6,358 nt of DNA, from contig JALUZN010000406.1 in the NCBI GenBank assembly GCA_027011835.1, positions 1 through 6,358 on the forward strand. Direction: 5' to 3'. Positions 1-6,272 of this stretch are shown here, piece by piece. This DNA is from Draconibacterium sp. GTDB taxonomy: Bacteria; Bacteroidota; Bacteroidia; Bacteroidales; Prolixibacteraceae. The notes beneath the pieces are model-generated. The model made no database searches. It saw nothing but the letters and a program-made list of their open reading frames with translations, and had not been told where the DNA came from. Numbering within the stretch: position 1 is the first letter of the stretch; the number at the start of each line of letters is the position of its first letter. The position numbers were made by a program, and so were the translations under genes.

Positions 1-818
1 CGCAGTATATGGATAATATGCTTATTATTAATCCGGGTTATGCGGGCTCGCAGGAAACAGGAAAATTCCTGATGGTTTCACGAAACCAGTGGGTATCGTT
101 TGAGGGCGCACCCAAAACGCTGTCGTTTTCTTATCAAACTCCATATAAAGATAAAAATATTGGCCTCGGCTTTTCTGTTATGAATGATAAAATAGGGCCA
201 CAAAAACAGACCGGCGTATATTTCGATTACTCCTATTTTTTACGATTATCGGAAAAATATAAACTTGGGATGGGACTAAAAGGGGGCGTAAGTTTTTACC
301 GTGCCGCCCTTACCGATTTAGACCCGATTGACCCCGACCCTATTTTTTCGAGCGATATTTACAAAAACTTTCTCCCCAACTTTGGCGTTGGCTTTTACCT
401 CTATTCCGACAATACGTATGTGGGATTTTCTATTCCTAAACTTATCCGGAATAAAATTACCCGCGACGACTACGAAACCGACTACATTCAAAAAGAGGAG
501 ATTCATTTCTATTTTAATGCAGGGCAAAAATTTGTGTTTGGCAATAATTTGCAGTTAAAAGTGAATACACTCGTCAGGTATGTTAGAATTGCCCCGGTAA
601 CCTGGGACATTACTACAATGCTTGGTTTTAAAGAGAAATTCTGGGTTGGCGGAATGTTCAGACTAAACGATTCGTATGGTATTCTGGCGCAGTTTAAAAT
701 GAAAAAAATTACCATCGGCTATTCGTACGACATTACCTACTCGACATTGAGCACCTTTAACGCAGGCACCCACGAAATTATGTTCGGCTACAACTTCGAC
801 CTTTTTAAAGGGCTGTAA
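1..818 (+). CDS. PorP/SprF-family outer-membrane protein, 5'-truncated by the window edge
   Basis: The reading frame is open from the first bases of the window (codons from position 3). Its first residues read QYMDNMLIINPGYAGS, which matches the conserved N-terminal block (QYMxNxxxINPxYAGS) found just after the signal peptide in PorP/SprF proteins. The ATG at position 9 is therefore an internal Met, and the true start with its signal sequence lies upstream. About 271 residues are visible of a usual 300-350. The rest alternates short aromatic and polar stretches typical of outer-membrane beta strands. It ends with the family-like block GTHEIMFGYNFDLF and no further domain. PorP and SprF take part in type IX secretion and gliding in Bacteroidota. 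The family has many paralogues, often beside surface-adhesin genes, so a role in secretion itself is not shown here. No clear terminator follows. Family assignment is firm; exact role is open. Confidence 0.85.
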   Translation, partial: QYMDNMLIINPGYAGSQETGKFLMVSRNQWVSFEGAPKTLSFSYQTPYKDKNIGLGFSVMNDKIGPQKQTGVYFDYSYFLRLSEKYKLGMGLKGGVSFYRAALTDLDPIDPDPIFSSDIYKNFLPNFGVGFYLYSDNTYVGFSIPKLIRNKITRDDYETDYIQKEEIHFYFNAGQKFVFGNNLQLKVNTLVRYVRIAPVTWDITTMLGFKEKFWVGGMFRLNDSYGILAQFKMKKITIGYSYDITYSTLSTFNAGTHEIMFGYNFDLFKGL

Positions 819-967
819 AGAATTGGGTTAAACGGAATCATCGAAGCCACTTCATTTGTTTATAATTTAGATACAAGAACCAAGACACAAGACAAGAAAA
901 TTAGTGCTTTAATTTAATAAGCTCCTGTGTGTGAAATCTTTTATCAAGAATGTTTGTTCATAATATA

Positions 968-1005
968 ACGGATTGCTTCGTCATTCTTCCTACCAATGAC
1001 GGCAA
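968..1005. repeat. Short dispersed-repeat-like palindrome (GATTGCTTCGTCATT type)
   Basis: CGTCATT (979-985) and AATGACG (995-1001) form a perfect 7-bp stem around a 9-base loop. TTGC (973-976) can pair with GCAA (1002-1005) after a two-base bulge, giving an 11-bp interrupted stem. The wording resembles the widespread intergenic repeat with cores GTCATTGC and GAAGCAATC, seen in many bacterial genomes including Bacteroidota; this resemblance is from memory. There is no T-tract, so a terminator is unlikely. Confidence 0.5.
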
Positions 1006-1299
1006 AATTATGGAACAATTTAAAAAGTTGTGGAAAATACACGTTTGAGTTTATATTATTGTTTGTAAAAAAACCTTATTTCAATAAAAGGAACCTTAAT
1101 AGCTGGAGTATTGCCCAATTGTAAATAACCTTATTAGCGAAATTGGCTACTTAGCTTTAAAACCTCAGAATAAGGCTTTTATAGCTCAATTCATAATTTG
1201 GGTTGGTACAATATTTAAATAGATTTTTAGCGACATTTAAACTTTTGGGTTGCCGGTTAGAGGGATGCCATGATATTACTTTTGCCCTATCGGGCGGAT

Positions 1300-1514
1300 T
1301 TTACTTTTTGGCTTAGCCCAAAAAGTAAACAAAAAGCCCAAGGCTGCGTTCGCTTCACACGGAAAAGCTACGCAATAACGACTAAAAATCCTGAACTCGT
1401 CGTACCTCCTCAGACAGCAGGATTTTTTTAACGTCGTTATCGCTTGTTTTCCGGCTCACCGACCGAGGCCGTCGCTGCAAACTGGCTTTCTGCATATGCT
1501 TGGGCGAAGCCAAA
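1300..1514. repeat. Approximately 215-bp nested fold-back element with inverted ends (MITE- or REP-like)
   Basis: The left end is itself a hairpin: 1300-1311 and 1318-1329 are perfect 12-bp inverted arms around six bases. TTTGGCTTAGCCCAA (1307-1321) recurs inverted at the right end as TTGGGCGAAGCCAAA (1500-1514), matching at 14 of 15 bases. Between them lies a second set of nested arms: CGGAAAA (1360-1366) with TTTTCCG (1447-1453), ATAACGAC (1375-1382) with GTCGTTAT (1433-1440), and AAAAATCCTG (1384-1393) with CAGGATTTTT (1418-1427). The whole piece is thus a long imperfect palindrome centred near 1405. It has no coding potential, and no target-site duplication is obvious. It resembles a non-autonomous miniature element or a REP/BIME-type intergenic repeat. 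Copy number cannot be judged from one window. Confidence 0.65.
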
Positions 1515-1666
1515 GAATATTGCCTCAGGCAAAGGGAAACCCATTCATTGAACTAAAATTGCCCAACAGTCCGAAAGTTGAATTGATCCATTTTTATCAT
1601 TTCTTTACAATGGCTTCTCACTTTATTTCTACACAACTTTTTAAACTGATCTAAAACTAACTCTGT

Positions 1667-1789
1667 TTGTGCACCTCTGGCAGGGATTGGAGTTTGTAGC
1701 TTGCCGCAGCAGCAGCCCGTGTGGTTGTTACCAAACGGCTGCGACCGGAGGAAGCACACGGATTGGTTACAACCACCGGAGGTGTGCAA
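1667..1789. repeat. Approximately 120-bp GC-richer fold-back element
   Basis: GTGGTTGTTACCAA (1721-1734) and TTGGTTACAACCAC (1763-1776) are inverted copies differing at one base. Outside them, TTGTGCACCTCTGG (1667-1680) and CCGGAGGTGTGCAA (1776-1789) match at 11 of 14 bases. As RNA the three differences are all G-U wobbles, so the outer arms could pair completely except where they share base 1776. An alternative inner pairing, CCGTGTG (1717-1723) with CACACGG (1755-1761), competes with the first stem. The piece is GC-richer than its flanks. Open frames crossing it on both strands are explained by the palindrome. A repeat element is likeliest; a structured RNA is possible but unsupported otherwise. 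Confidence 0.5.
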
Positions 1790-1890
1790 GGCAACTACTA
1801 ACGGAAAGCCCGGCCGCCAGCCAAAAACAATACATACTCAAACCACATAGCTTTTCGGGTTTTTGATTGGTTCTTTTTCCCTTTTCCTGC

Positions 1891-1936
1891 GGCAAATAAT
1901 TAAAACATAACTACGGCTATGCTTGAATTATTTGCC
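1891..1936. repeat. Long hairpin with perfect 11-bp outer stem upstream of era
   Basis: GGCAAATAATT (1891-1901) and AATTATTTGCC (1926-1936) are perfect inverted copies. Inside, AA (1903-1904) with TT (1923-1924) and CATA (1906-1909) with TATG (1918-1921) continue the helix across two symmetric mismatches, leaving an 8-base loop (1910-1917). In total 17 of 19 positions pair. No T-run of terminator type follows on either strand. It lies about 120 bases upstream of the proposed era promoter. Confidence 0.6.
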
Positions 1937-2031
1937 TTGTTAAAGAAAAAAATAACATCCCCAAAATTCTCGAAAACCTAAATGGATTGAATATATCGGA
2001 AATGTAAAGGTTTTAAAAACGGAAATGGGAA

Positions 2032-2064
2032 ATTGCAGATACTAACTCAATTCGTTTATCTTTG
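2032..2064 (+). promoter_or_regulatory. Predicted Bacteroidota-type promoter of era
   Basis: TATCTTTG at 2057-2064 matches the phylum's -7 consensus TAnnTTTG exactly. ATTG at 2032-2035 lies 21 bases upstream and fits the -33 TTTG/TTG element. Transcription would start near 2070, leaving a leader of about 20 bases before the era ATG at 2092. That leader has no strong Shine-Dalgarno motif, which is usual in this phylum. Confidence 0.6.
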
Positions 2065-2091
2065 TGCTGATTTTTAGCGATTTAAATTATT

Positions 2092-2976
2092 ATGGCACAT
2101 AAAGCAGGTTTTGTAAATATTATTGGGAATCCGAATGTGGGGAAGTCGACCATTATGAATGCGTTGGTGGGCGAGAAATTGTCGATTATAACGCAGAAAA
2201 TGCAGACAACACGCCACCGGATTAAAGGGATTGTGAGTGGTGAGGATTTTCAGATTGTGTACTCGGACACGCCGGGAATTTTAAAACCAAATTATAAATT
2301 GCAGGAGTCGATGATGAAATTTGTTGACTCGGCGCTGATTGATGCCGATGTGATTTTGTTTGTTACCGACGTGGTGGAAAAAGCCGATAAAAATCCGGAA
2401 TACATTGAGCGTGTACGGAAATCGAATATGCCGGTAATTGTTTTGCTGAATAAGATAGATTTATCGAATCAGGACGATGTGGTAAAACTTTATGACTACT
2501 GGACAAACATTTTTCCGGGGGCCGATGTTTTTCCGATTTCGGCACTCGAAAAGTTTAATATTGAACCCATTTTCGACCGCATTTTAGAGCTGCTGCCCGA
2601 AGGCCCGCCGTTTTTTCCGAAGGACGAACTGACCGATAAAAACGAGCGGTTTTTTATGCAGGAGATTATTCGCGAAAAAATACTATTAAATTATAAGAAA
2701 GAGATTCCCTACTCGGTGGAAGTGGAGGTTGAAGAGTTTAAAGAAGAAGAGCGGTTAATAAAAATACGGTCGATAATTTATGTGGCTCGCGACAGCCAAA
2801 AGGGGATAATAATCGGGCATCAGGGGAAAATGCTAAAACGTATTGGAACCGATGCACGCCGCGATGCAGAGGAGTTTTTTGAAAAGAAAATATTTTTGGA
2901 ACTTTATGTGAAAGTGGCAAAAGAGTGGAGAAGTAAAGACAACCAGTTAAAGAAATTTGGTTACGACGCAATGTAA
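2092..2976 (+). CDS. era: GTPase Era
   Basis: Era is a cytoplasmic GTPase that binds the 3' end of 16S rRNA and assists maturation of the 30S subunit. The 294-residue product has the usual family length and domain order. The N-terminal G domain carries GNPNVGKS (12-19), switch-I TT (39-40), DTPG (59-62), NKID (120-123) and SAL (150-152). A type-II KH RNA-binding domain occupies roughly residues 200-290, with its GHQG loop at 242-245 followed by KMLKRIG. All nucleotide-binding motifs are intact. The ATG start places the P-loop at the position normal for Era, and the proposed promoter ends just upstream. The next gene, der, follows after 224 bp on the same strand, so two ribosome-assembly GTPases are neighbours. 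Nothing suggests truncation or transfer. Identification is very secure. Confidence 0.97.
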   Translation: MAHKAGFVNIIGNPNVGKSTIMNALVGEKLSIITQKMQTTRHRIKGIVSGEDFQIVYSDTPGILKPNYKLQESMMKFVDSALIDADVILFVTDVVEKADKNPEYIERVRKSNMPVIVLLNKIDLSNQDDVVKLYDYWTNIFPGADVFPISALEKFNIEPIFDRILELLPEGPPFFPKDELTDKNERFFMQEIIREKILLNYKKEIPYSVEVEVEEFKEEERLIKIRSIIYVARDSQKGIIIGHQGKMLKRIGTDARRDAEEFFEKKIFLELYVKVAKEWRSKDNQLKKFGYDAM

Positions 2977-3066
2977 GTTTTGGTAAAATACCAGTACTTG
3001 CATTTTAATGGTTCGGTGCACTTTTTTAAATACTTCATAAACAGATAATTACAACGCATACGGTAA

Positions 3067-3108
3067 TTGTCGGAATTTACTAAAAATCAGATCTTTGCGA
3101 CTTTGCGA
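3067..3108 (+). promoter_or_regulatory. Possible distal promoter of der, with a tandem CTTTGCGA repeat
   Basis: GATCTTTG (3090-3097) resembles the Bacteroidota -7 element but has G in place of the first T. TTG at 3067-3069 lies 20 bases upstream, a normal spacing for the -33 element. CTTTGCGA is directly repeated at 3093-3100 and 3101-3108. If used, this promoter would give der a leader of about 95 bases. Confidence 0.35.
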
Positions 3109-3170
3109 GAGACAAAAATTTAACGAAGTATTGCATTAAATAGTTAGTAAAAAATAATTTATTCGGTTTT

Positions 3171-3178
3171 TACTTTTG
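3171..3178 (+). promoter_or_regulatory. Possible proximal -7 element of der
   Basis: TACTTTTG is an exact TAnnTTTG match 22 bases before the der ATG. No TTTG/TTG lies at the expected distance upstream, so the call rests on the -7 box alone. It would give a very short leader. Confidence 0.35.
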
Positions 3179-3200
3179 AACCGTTTTAAAAAGAGATAAA

Positions 3201-4511
3201 ATGAGCAGTAAAATAGTAGCAATTGTTGGGCGGCCAAATGTTGGGAAATCGACACTGTTTAACCGATTAATAGAACAACGTAAAGCAATTGTTGACTCGA
3301 CAGCAGGAGTTACCCGCGACCGTAATTACGGAAAAGGCGAGTGGAATGGTGTTGAGTTTTCGGTAATCGACACAGGCGGTTACGTAGTTAATTCGGACGA
3401 TATATTTGAAGCTGAAATAAATAAACAGGTGCATTTGGCCATCGACGAGGCCGATGTTATTCTTTTTGTTGTTGATGTTGAGTCGGGAACAACCGACCTC
3501 GACGATGCAATTGCTGCAATATTGCGCCGAAGCAGTAAAGATGTGGTGGTGGTGGTAAACAAAGTAGATAATAACGCACGCATTATTGATGCTCAGGAAT
3601 TTTACGGACTTGGGTTGGGCGAGATTTATTGTGTATCGTCGATGACCGGAAGCGGAACGGGCGAAATGCTCGACCAGGTAGTAAAAAGTTTCGAGAACAT
3701 TGAAGAAGATGACGAGGATTTAGAACTGCCCCATTTGTCGGTTGTTGGCCGGCCAAATGTTGGAAAATCGTCGTTTATAAATGCACTAATTGGCGAAGAG
3801 AGAAACATTGTAACCGATGTTGCCGGTACCACGCGCGACTCAATTCATACACGGTATAATAAATACGGTCACGACTTTATGATTGTCGACACGGCCGGAT
3901 TGCGCAAAAAAGCAAAGGTTAACGAAGACCTCGAATTTTACTCGGTTTTACGCTCGGTACGTACCATCGAAAATTCCGATGTTTGTCTGCTTTTAATCGA
4001 TGCTACCCGCGGAGTTGAAGCACAGGATGTAGCAATTTTCAACTTAATTGTTCGCAATAAAAAGGGCGTTGTTGTTTTAGTTAACAAGTGGGATTTAATT
4101 GATAAAGATACCCACACCACAAAAAAAATGACCGAGGAGATAAAAGAGCGACTGGCACCGTTTGTCGATGTGCCCATTCTGTTTATTTCGGCACTTACCA
4201 AGCAACGTGTTCACCGTGCTTTGGAGACGGCCATTACAGTTTACGAAAACCGCAAACGCCGCATTAAAACTTCGGAATTAAACGAAGTGCTTTTAGAGTC
4301 GATTGAACGATACGGGCCACCCTCGGTAAAAGGGAAATACATTAAAATTAAATATGTTACGCAGCTGCCGTCGCAAACACCGGCATTTGCACTGTTTGCC
4401 AATTTGCCGCAGTACATTAAAGAGCCGTATCGCCGTTATATTGAAAACCAGATTCGCGACAATTTTAATTTTACCGGTGTCCCGATTCAGGTATATTTCA
4501 GGCAAAAATAG
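3201..4511 (+). CDS. der: Ribosome biogenesis GTPase Der (EngA), tandem G domains
   Basis: Der is an essential GTPase that binds the 50S precursor and helps its late assembly. The 436-residue product shows the family's unique pair of G domains. Domain 1 has GRPNVGKS (10-17), DTGG (57-60), NKVD (120-123) and an SSMTG G5 loop (146-150). A short acidic linker (about 168-175) follows. Domain 2 has GRPNVGKS (183-190), DTAG (230-233), NKWD (295-298) and SAL (330-332). Residues from about 350 to the end form the C-terminal KH-like domain. The length equals that of the shorter, Firmicutes-type Der rather than the longer enterobacterial form. The ATG at 3201 puts the first P-loop near the N-terminus as expected, and the upstream GAGAT gives only weak ribosome-binding complementarity. 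All motifs are intact and the identification is very secure. Confidence 0.97.
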   Translation: MSSKIVAIVGRPNVGKSTLFNRLIEQRKAIVDSTAGVTRDRNYGKGEWNGVEFSVIDTGGYVVNSDDIFEAEINKQVHLAIDEADVILFVVDVESGTTDLDDAIAAILRRSSKDVVVVVNKVDNNARIIDAQEFYGLGLGEIYCVSSMTGSGTGEMLDQVVKSFENIEEDDEDLELPHLSVVGRPNVGKSSFINALIGEERNIVTDVAGTTRDSIHTRYNKYGHDFMIVDTAGLRKKAKVNEDLEFYSVLRSVRTIENSDVCLLLIDATRGVEAQDVAIFNLIVRNKKGVVVLVNKWDLIDKDTHTTKKMTEEIKERLAPFVDVPILFISALTKQRVHRALETAITVYENRKRRIKTSELNEVLLESIERYGPPSVKGKYIKIKYVTQLPSQTPAFALFANLPQYIKEPYRRYIENQIRDNFNFTGVPIQVYFRQK

Positions 4512-4620
4512 TGTGCAATTGTCCTCGCCGATAATTCGGATTATGTTTTAGACACAGCGCGAGGGAGTTGGTTGGATATTTTGCAAACCAAAAGAACATA
4601 ACGAACGAAAGCTGTATTCA

Positions 4621-4959
4621 ATGGGCGATTTTTTTAAAAAAGTTTACGAAGTGGCCAAACAGATTCCGGCGGGGCGTGTAACATCGTACGGAGCCATTGC
4701 GAACTATTTGGGTACGGCCGGTGCAGCGCGAATGGTGGGCTGGGCAATGAATGCTACCCGCAATCAACCCGGATTTATTCCTGCTCACCGCGTGGTAAAT
4801 CGTAACGGGCTGCTTACCGGGAAACGCCATTTCGACAGTCACACTGCAATGAAAGAGCTATTGGAAAACGAAGGAGTTGAATTGGATGGCGACCAGATTG
4901 TAAATTTCGAAGCAATTTTTTGGGACCCGGCAATTGAACTGAGAAATAAACCACATTAA
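4621..4959 (+). CDS. Alkyltransferase-like protein (MGMT family) lacking the acceptor cysteine
   Basis: The 112-residue product is the C-terminal DNA-binding/active-site domain of the O6-alkylguanine-DNA alkyltransferase family, without the N-terminal domain. The core reads VTSYGAIA (20-27), then RMVGWAMN (37-44) with the helix-turn-helix 'arginine finger' at R37, then IPAHRVV (53-59), then GLLTGK (63-68). Tyr23 fits the conserved nucleotide-flipping tyrosine. The catalytic motif should be PCHR, but residue 55 is Ala (codon GCT, 4783-4785), so no alkyl group can be accepted by the usual chemistry. This makes it an ATL protein. Known ATLs have Trp or Ala there, bind O6-alkylguanine in DNA and hand the lesion to nucleotide excision repair; that role here is inferred from the family. 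It lies 109 bp after der and 105 bp before mrp. No strong ribosome binding site or promoter box is evident upstream. Confidence 0.9.
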   Translation: MGDFFKKVYEVAKQIPAGRVTSYGAIANYLGTAGAARMVGWAMNATRNQPGFIPAHRVVNRNGLLTGKRHFDSHTAMKELLENEGVELDGDQIVNFEAIFWDPAIELRNKPH

Positions 4960-4976
4960 TTTAGATTCTTTTTAAA

Positions 4977-5033
4977 TAATTTTGAACAATTCACACCAAA
5001 AAGTATTTATTATAAATGTTATTTCTAATTTTG
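4977..5033 (+). promoter_or_regulatory. Two possible -7 elements upstream of mrp
   Basis: TAATTTTG occurs twice in the 105-bp gap, at 4977-4984 and 5026-5033, both exact TAnnTTTG matches. Neither has a clear TTTG at -33, and the gap is very AT-rich, so chance matches are plausible. The second would place the transcript start about 25 bases before the mrp ATG. Confidence 0.3.
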
Positions 5034-5064
5034 TTGTGAAAATTGAATATCTAAAGATTATAAA

Positions 5065-6177
5065 ATGAATATTCCAAAAGGTTTACTAGTACCAAAAAAT
5101 GTTACCGATGCTTTACGCACAGTAAAATATCCGGGTAGCAACGAGGATATTGTGGCGTTAGATATGCCGCAGGAGATAAGAATTGCCGGGAAACGAATCA
5201 GTTTTTCGCTTGTATTTCAAAAGAGCGACGACCCCAATATTGAAGCAGTGGTTTTGGCCTGCGAGAAAGCAATTAAAGAGTACATTGGCGACGATGTTGA
5301 AATTGAAGAGAACATCTCGGTGAAATTTATTCACGACATGTCGCGGCCAATTTTACCCAATGTAAAAAATATTATAGCAGTGGCCTCGGGGAAAGGCGGG
5401 GTTGGAAAATCGACAACAGCCGTTAATCTTGCCATAGCACTTGCCAACAGTGGGAAAAAGGTGGGACTTCTCGATGCCGATATTTTTGGTCCCTCAATTC
5501 CAACTATGTTTGGGGCACAAAACGACCGTCCGCGAGCCGAAAAAATTGATGGAAAAGATTTTATCAATCCACTCGAAAAATTTGGCGTTAAATTCCTTTC
5601 GGTAGGATTTTTTGTCGACCCCGACAGTGCGTTAATCTGGCGCGGGTCGATGGCTTCGAGTGCATTAAAACAGCTAATTACCGAAGGAAACTGGGGCGAG
5701 TTAGATTATTTACTTCTCGACCTTCCTCCCGGCACCAGCGATATTCACCTTACCGTTGTTCAAACTGTTCCGGTAACCGGAGCATTAATTGTTACCACTC
5801 CACAAGATGTGGCACTGGCCGATGTAGTTCGTGGAGCAAATATGTTCCAAAGCAAATCTATCGATGTGCCGGTTTTAGGAATGATAGAAAATATGGCTTG
5901 GTTTACACCGGCTGAACTTCCCGATAACAAATATTATATTTTCGGAAAAGACGGAGGCAAAAAACTTGCCGACAAACTGGGCATTCCGCTTTTAGGACAA
6001 ATTCCAATAGTACAAAGTATTCGCGAGGGAGGCGACGAAGGAACTCCGGTTGCCGCCGATAACAATTCGGTTTTACAACAAGTATTTGCCGAAATTGCAA
6101 AAGAGGTCGAGCACCGCGTTCATATTCGAAACATACAACGGGCACCCACAAAAGTGGTAAAAGTTACACGAAAGTAG
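5065..6177 (+). CDS. mrp: Mrp/NBP35-family P-loop ATPase, iron-sulfur carrier type, without CxxC
   Basis: Members of this cytoplasmic family (Mrp, ApbC, NBP35) bind and transfer iron-sulfur clusters to apoproteins. The 370-residue product begins with a MIP18/DUF59-like domain (about 5-92), common in bacterial Mrp. The MinD-like ATPase domain follows: deviant Walker A GKGGVGKST (109-117, with signature Lys110), DAD (137-139) followed by FGPS, and Walker B LLLDLPPGTSD (216-226). In canonical members a CPxC pair after the ENM motif holds a bridging [4Fe-4S] cluster between subunits. Here the corresponding segment is ENMAWFTPAELPDNKYY (275-291), with no cysteine. The only cysteine in the protein is Cys66 in the N-terminal domain. 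From memory this replacement is usual in Bacteroidota Mrp proteins. The basic C-terminal tail (about 353-370) is unassigned. The gene closes the co-directional cluster and a terminator follows 20 bp later. Confidence 0.93.
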   Translation: MNIPKGLLVPKNVTDALRTVKYPGSNEDIVALDMPQEIRIAGKRISFSLVFQKSDDPNIEAVVLACEKAIKEYIGDDVEIEENISVKFIHDMSRPILPNVKNIIAVASGKGGVGKSTTAVNLAIALANSGKKVGLLDADIFGPSIPTMFGAQNDRPRAEKIDGKDFINPLEKFGVKFLSVGFFVDPDSALIWRGSMASSALKQLITEGNWGELDYLLLDLPPGTSDIHLTVVQTVPVTGALIVTTPQDVALADVVRGANMFQSKSIDVPVLGMIENMAWFTPAELPDNKYYIFGKDGGKKLADKLGIPLLGQIPIVQSIREGGDEGTPVAADNNSVLQQVFAEIAKEVEHRVHIRNIQRAPTKVVKVTRK

Positions 6178-6196
6178 AACAAAAATAAAGCATAAA

Positions 6197-6232
6197 AAGA
6201 GAGAGTACCTTTTCGAGGGTACTCTTTTTTTT
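6197..6232 (+). terminator. Rho-independent terminator of mrp, probably bidirectional
   Basis: AGAGTACC (6202-6209) pairs perfectly with GGTACTCT (6218-6225) around a short loop, and eight T residues run from 6225 to 6232. The A-rich left flank can extend the stem through A-T and G-U pairs. Read on the minus strand, the same hairpin is followed by CTCTTTTT. It could therefore also end the convergent gene whose stop lies 41 bases away. Confidence 0.88.
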
Positions 6233-6272
6233 ATGTTCCCAAAAAACAATAAATCCTTTTTAAAATATATGA

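Larger units (their letters stand above)
819..2091. other. Long gene-free region rich in inverted repeats
   Basis: About 1,270 bases lie between the PorP/SprF-like stop and era without a convincing gene. The only longer open frames here (65 and 78 codons) run through palindromic DNA on opposite strands and resemble no family known to me. The region contains four fold-back structures listed separately. There is also a short tandem CAAGACA CAAGACA at 881-894 and the 9-mer AACCTTATT at 1072-1080 and 1127-1135, whose core returns inverted as AATAAGG at 1169-1175. The stretches 1541-1666 and 1801-1890 show nothing I can interpret. Base composition is patchy, with GC-richer islands near 1330-1510 and 1670-1820 in AT-rich surroundings. 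This suggests separate inserted or repeat-derived pieces rather than one decayed gene. Confidence 0.75.

Noticed and set aside
9..11. ATG at position 9 as the start of the PorP/SprF-like gene
   Set aside because: The frame is already open upstream, and QYM before this Met belongs to the conserved family block. A signal peptide is also expected and is missing.
1384..1427. AAAAATCCTG / CAGGATTTTTTT as a Rho-independent terminator
   Set aside because: A T-tract follows the right arm, but the loop is 24 bases and the arms are part of the larger nested palindrome. No gene ends nearby.
1553..1789. Minus-strand open frame of 78 codons
   Set aside because: It is cysteine-rich, resembles no known family, and spans the palindrome at 1667-1789, which explains open frames on both strands.
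1669..1866. Plus-strand open frame of 65 codons
   Set aside because: It overlaps the same palindrome, has no promoter or ribosome binding site, and its product is low-complexity without recognisable motifs.
2981..2993. TGGTA AAA TACCA hairpin just after era as a terminator
   Set aside because: The stem is only 5 bp with AT pairs and no T-run directly follows.
4523..4564. CCTCGC ... GCGAGG inverted repeat after der as a terminator
   Set aside because: The arms are 6 bp with a 30-base loop and no T-tract, so chance is likely.
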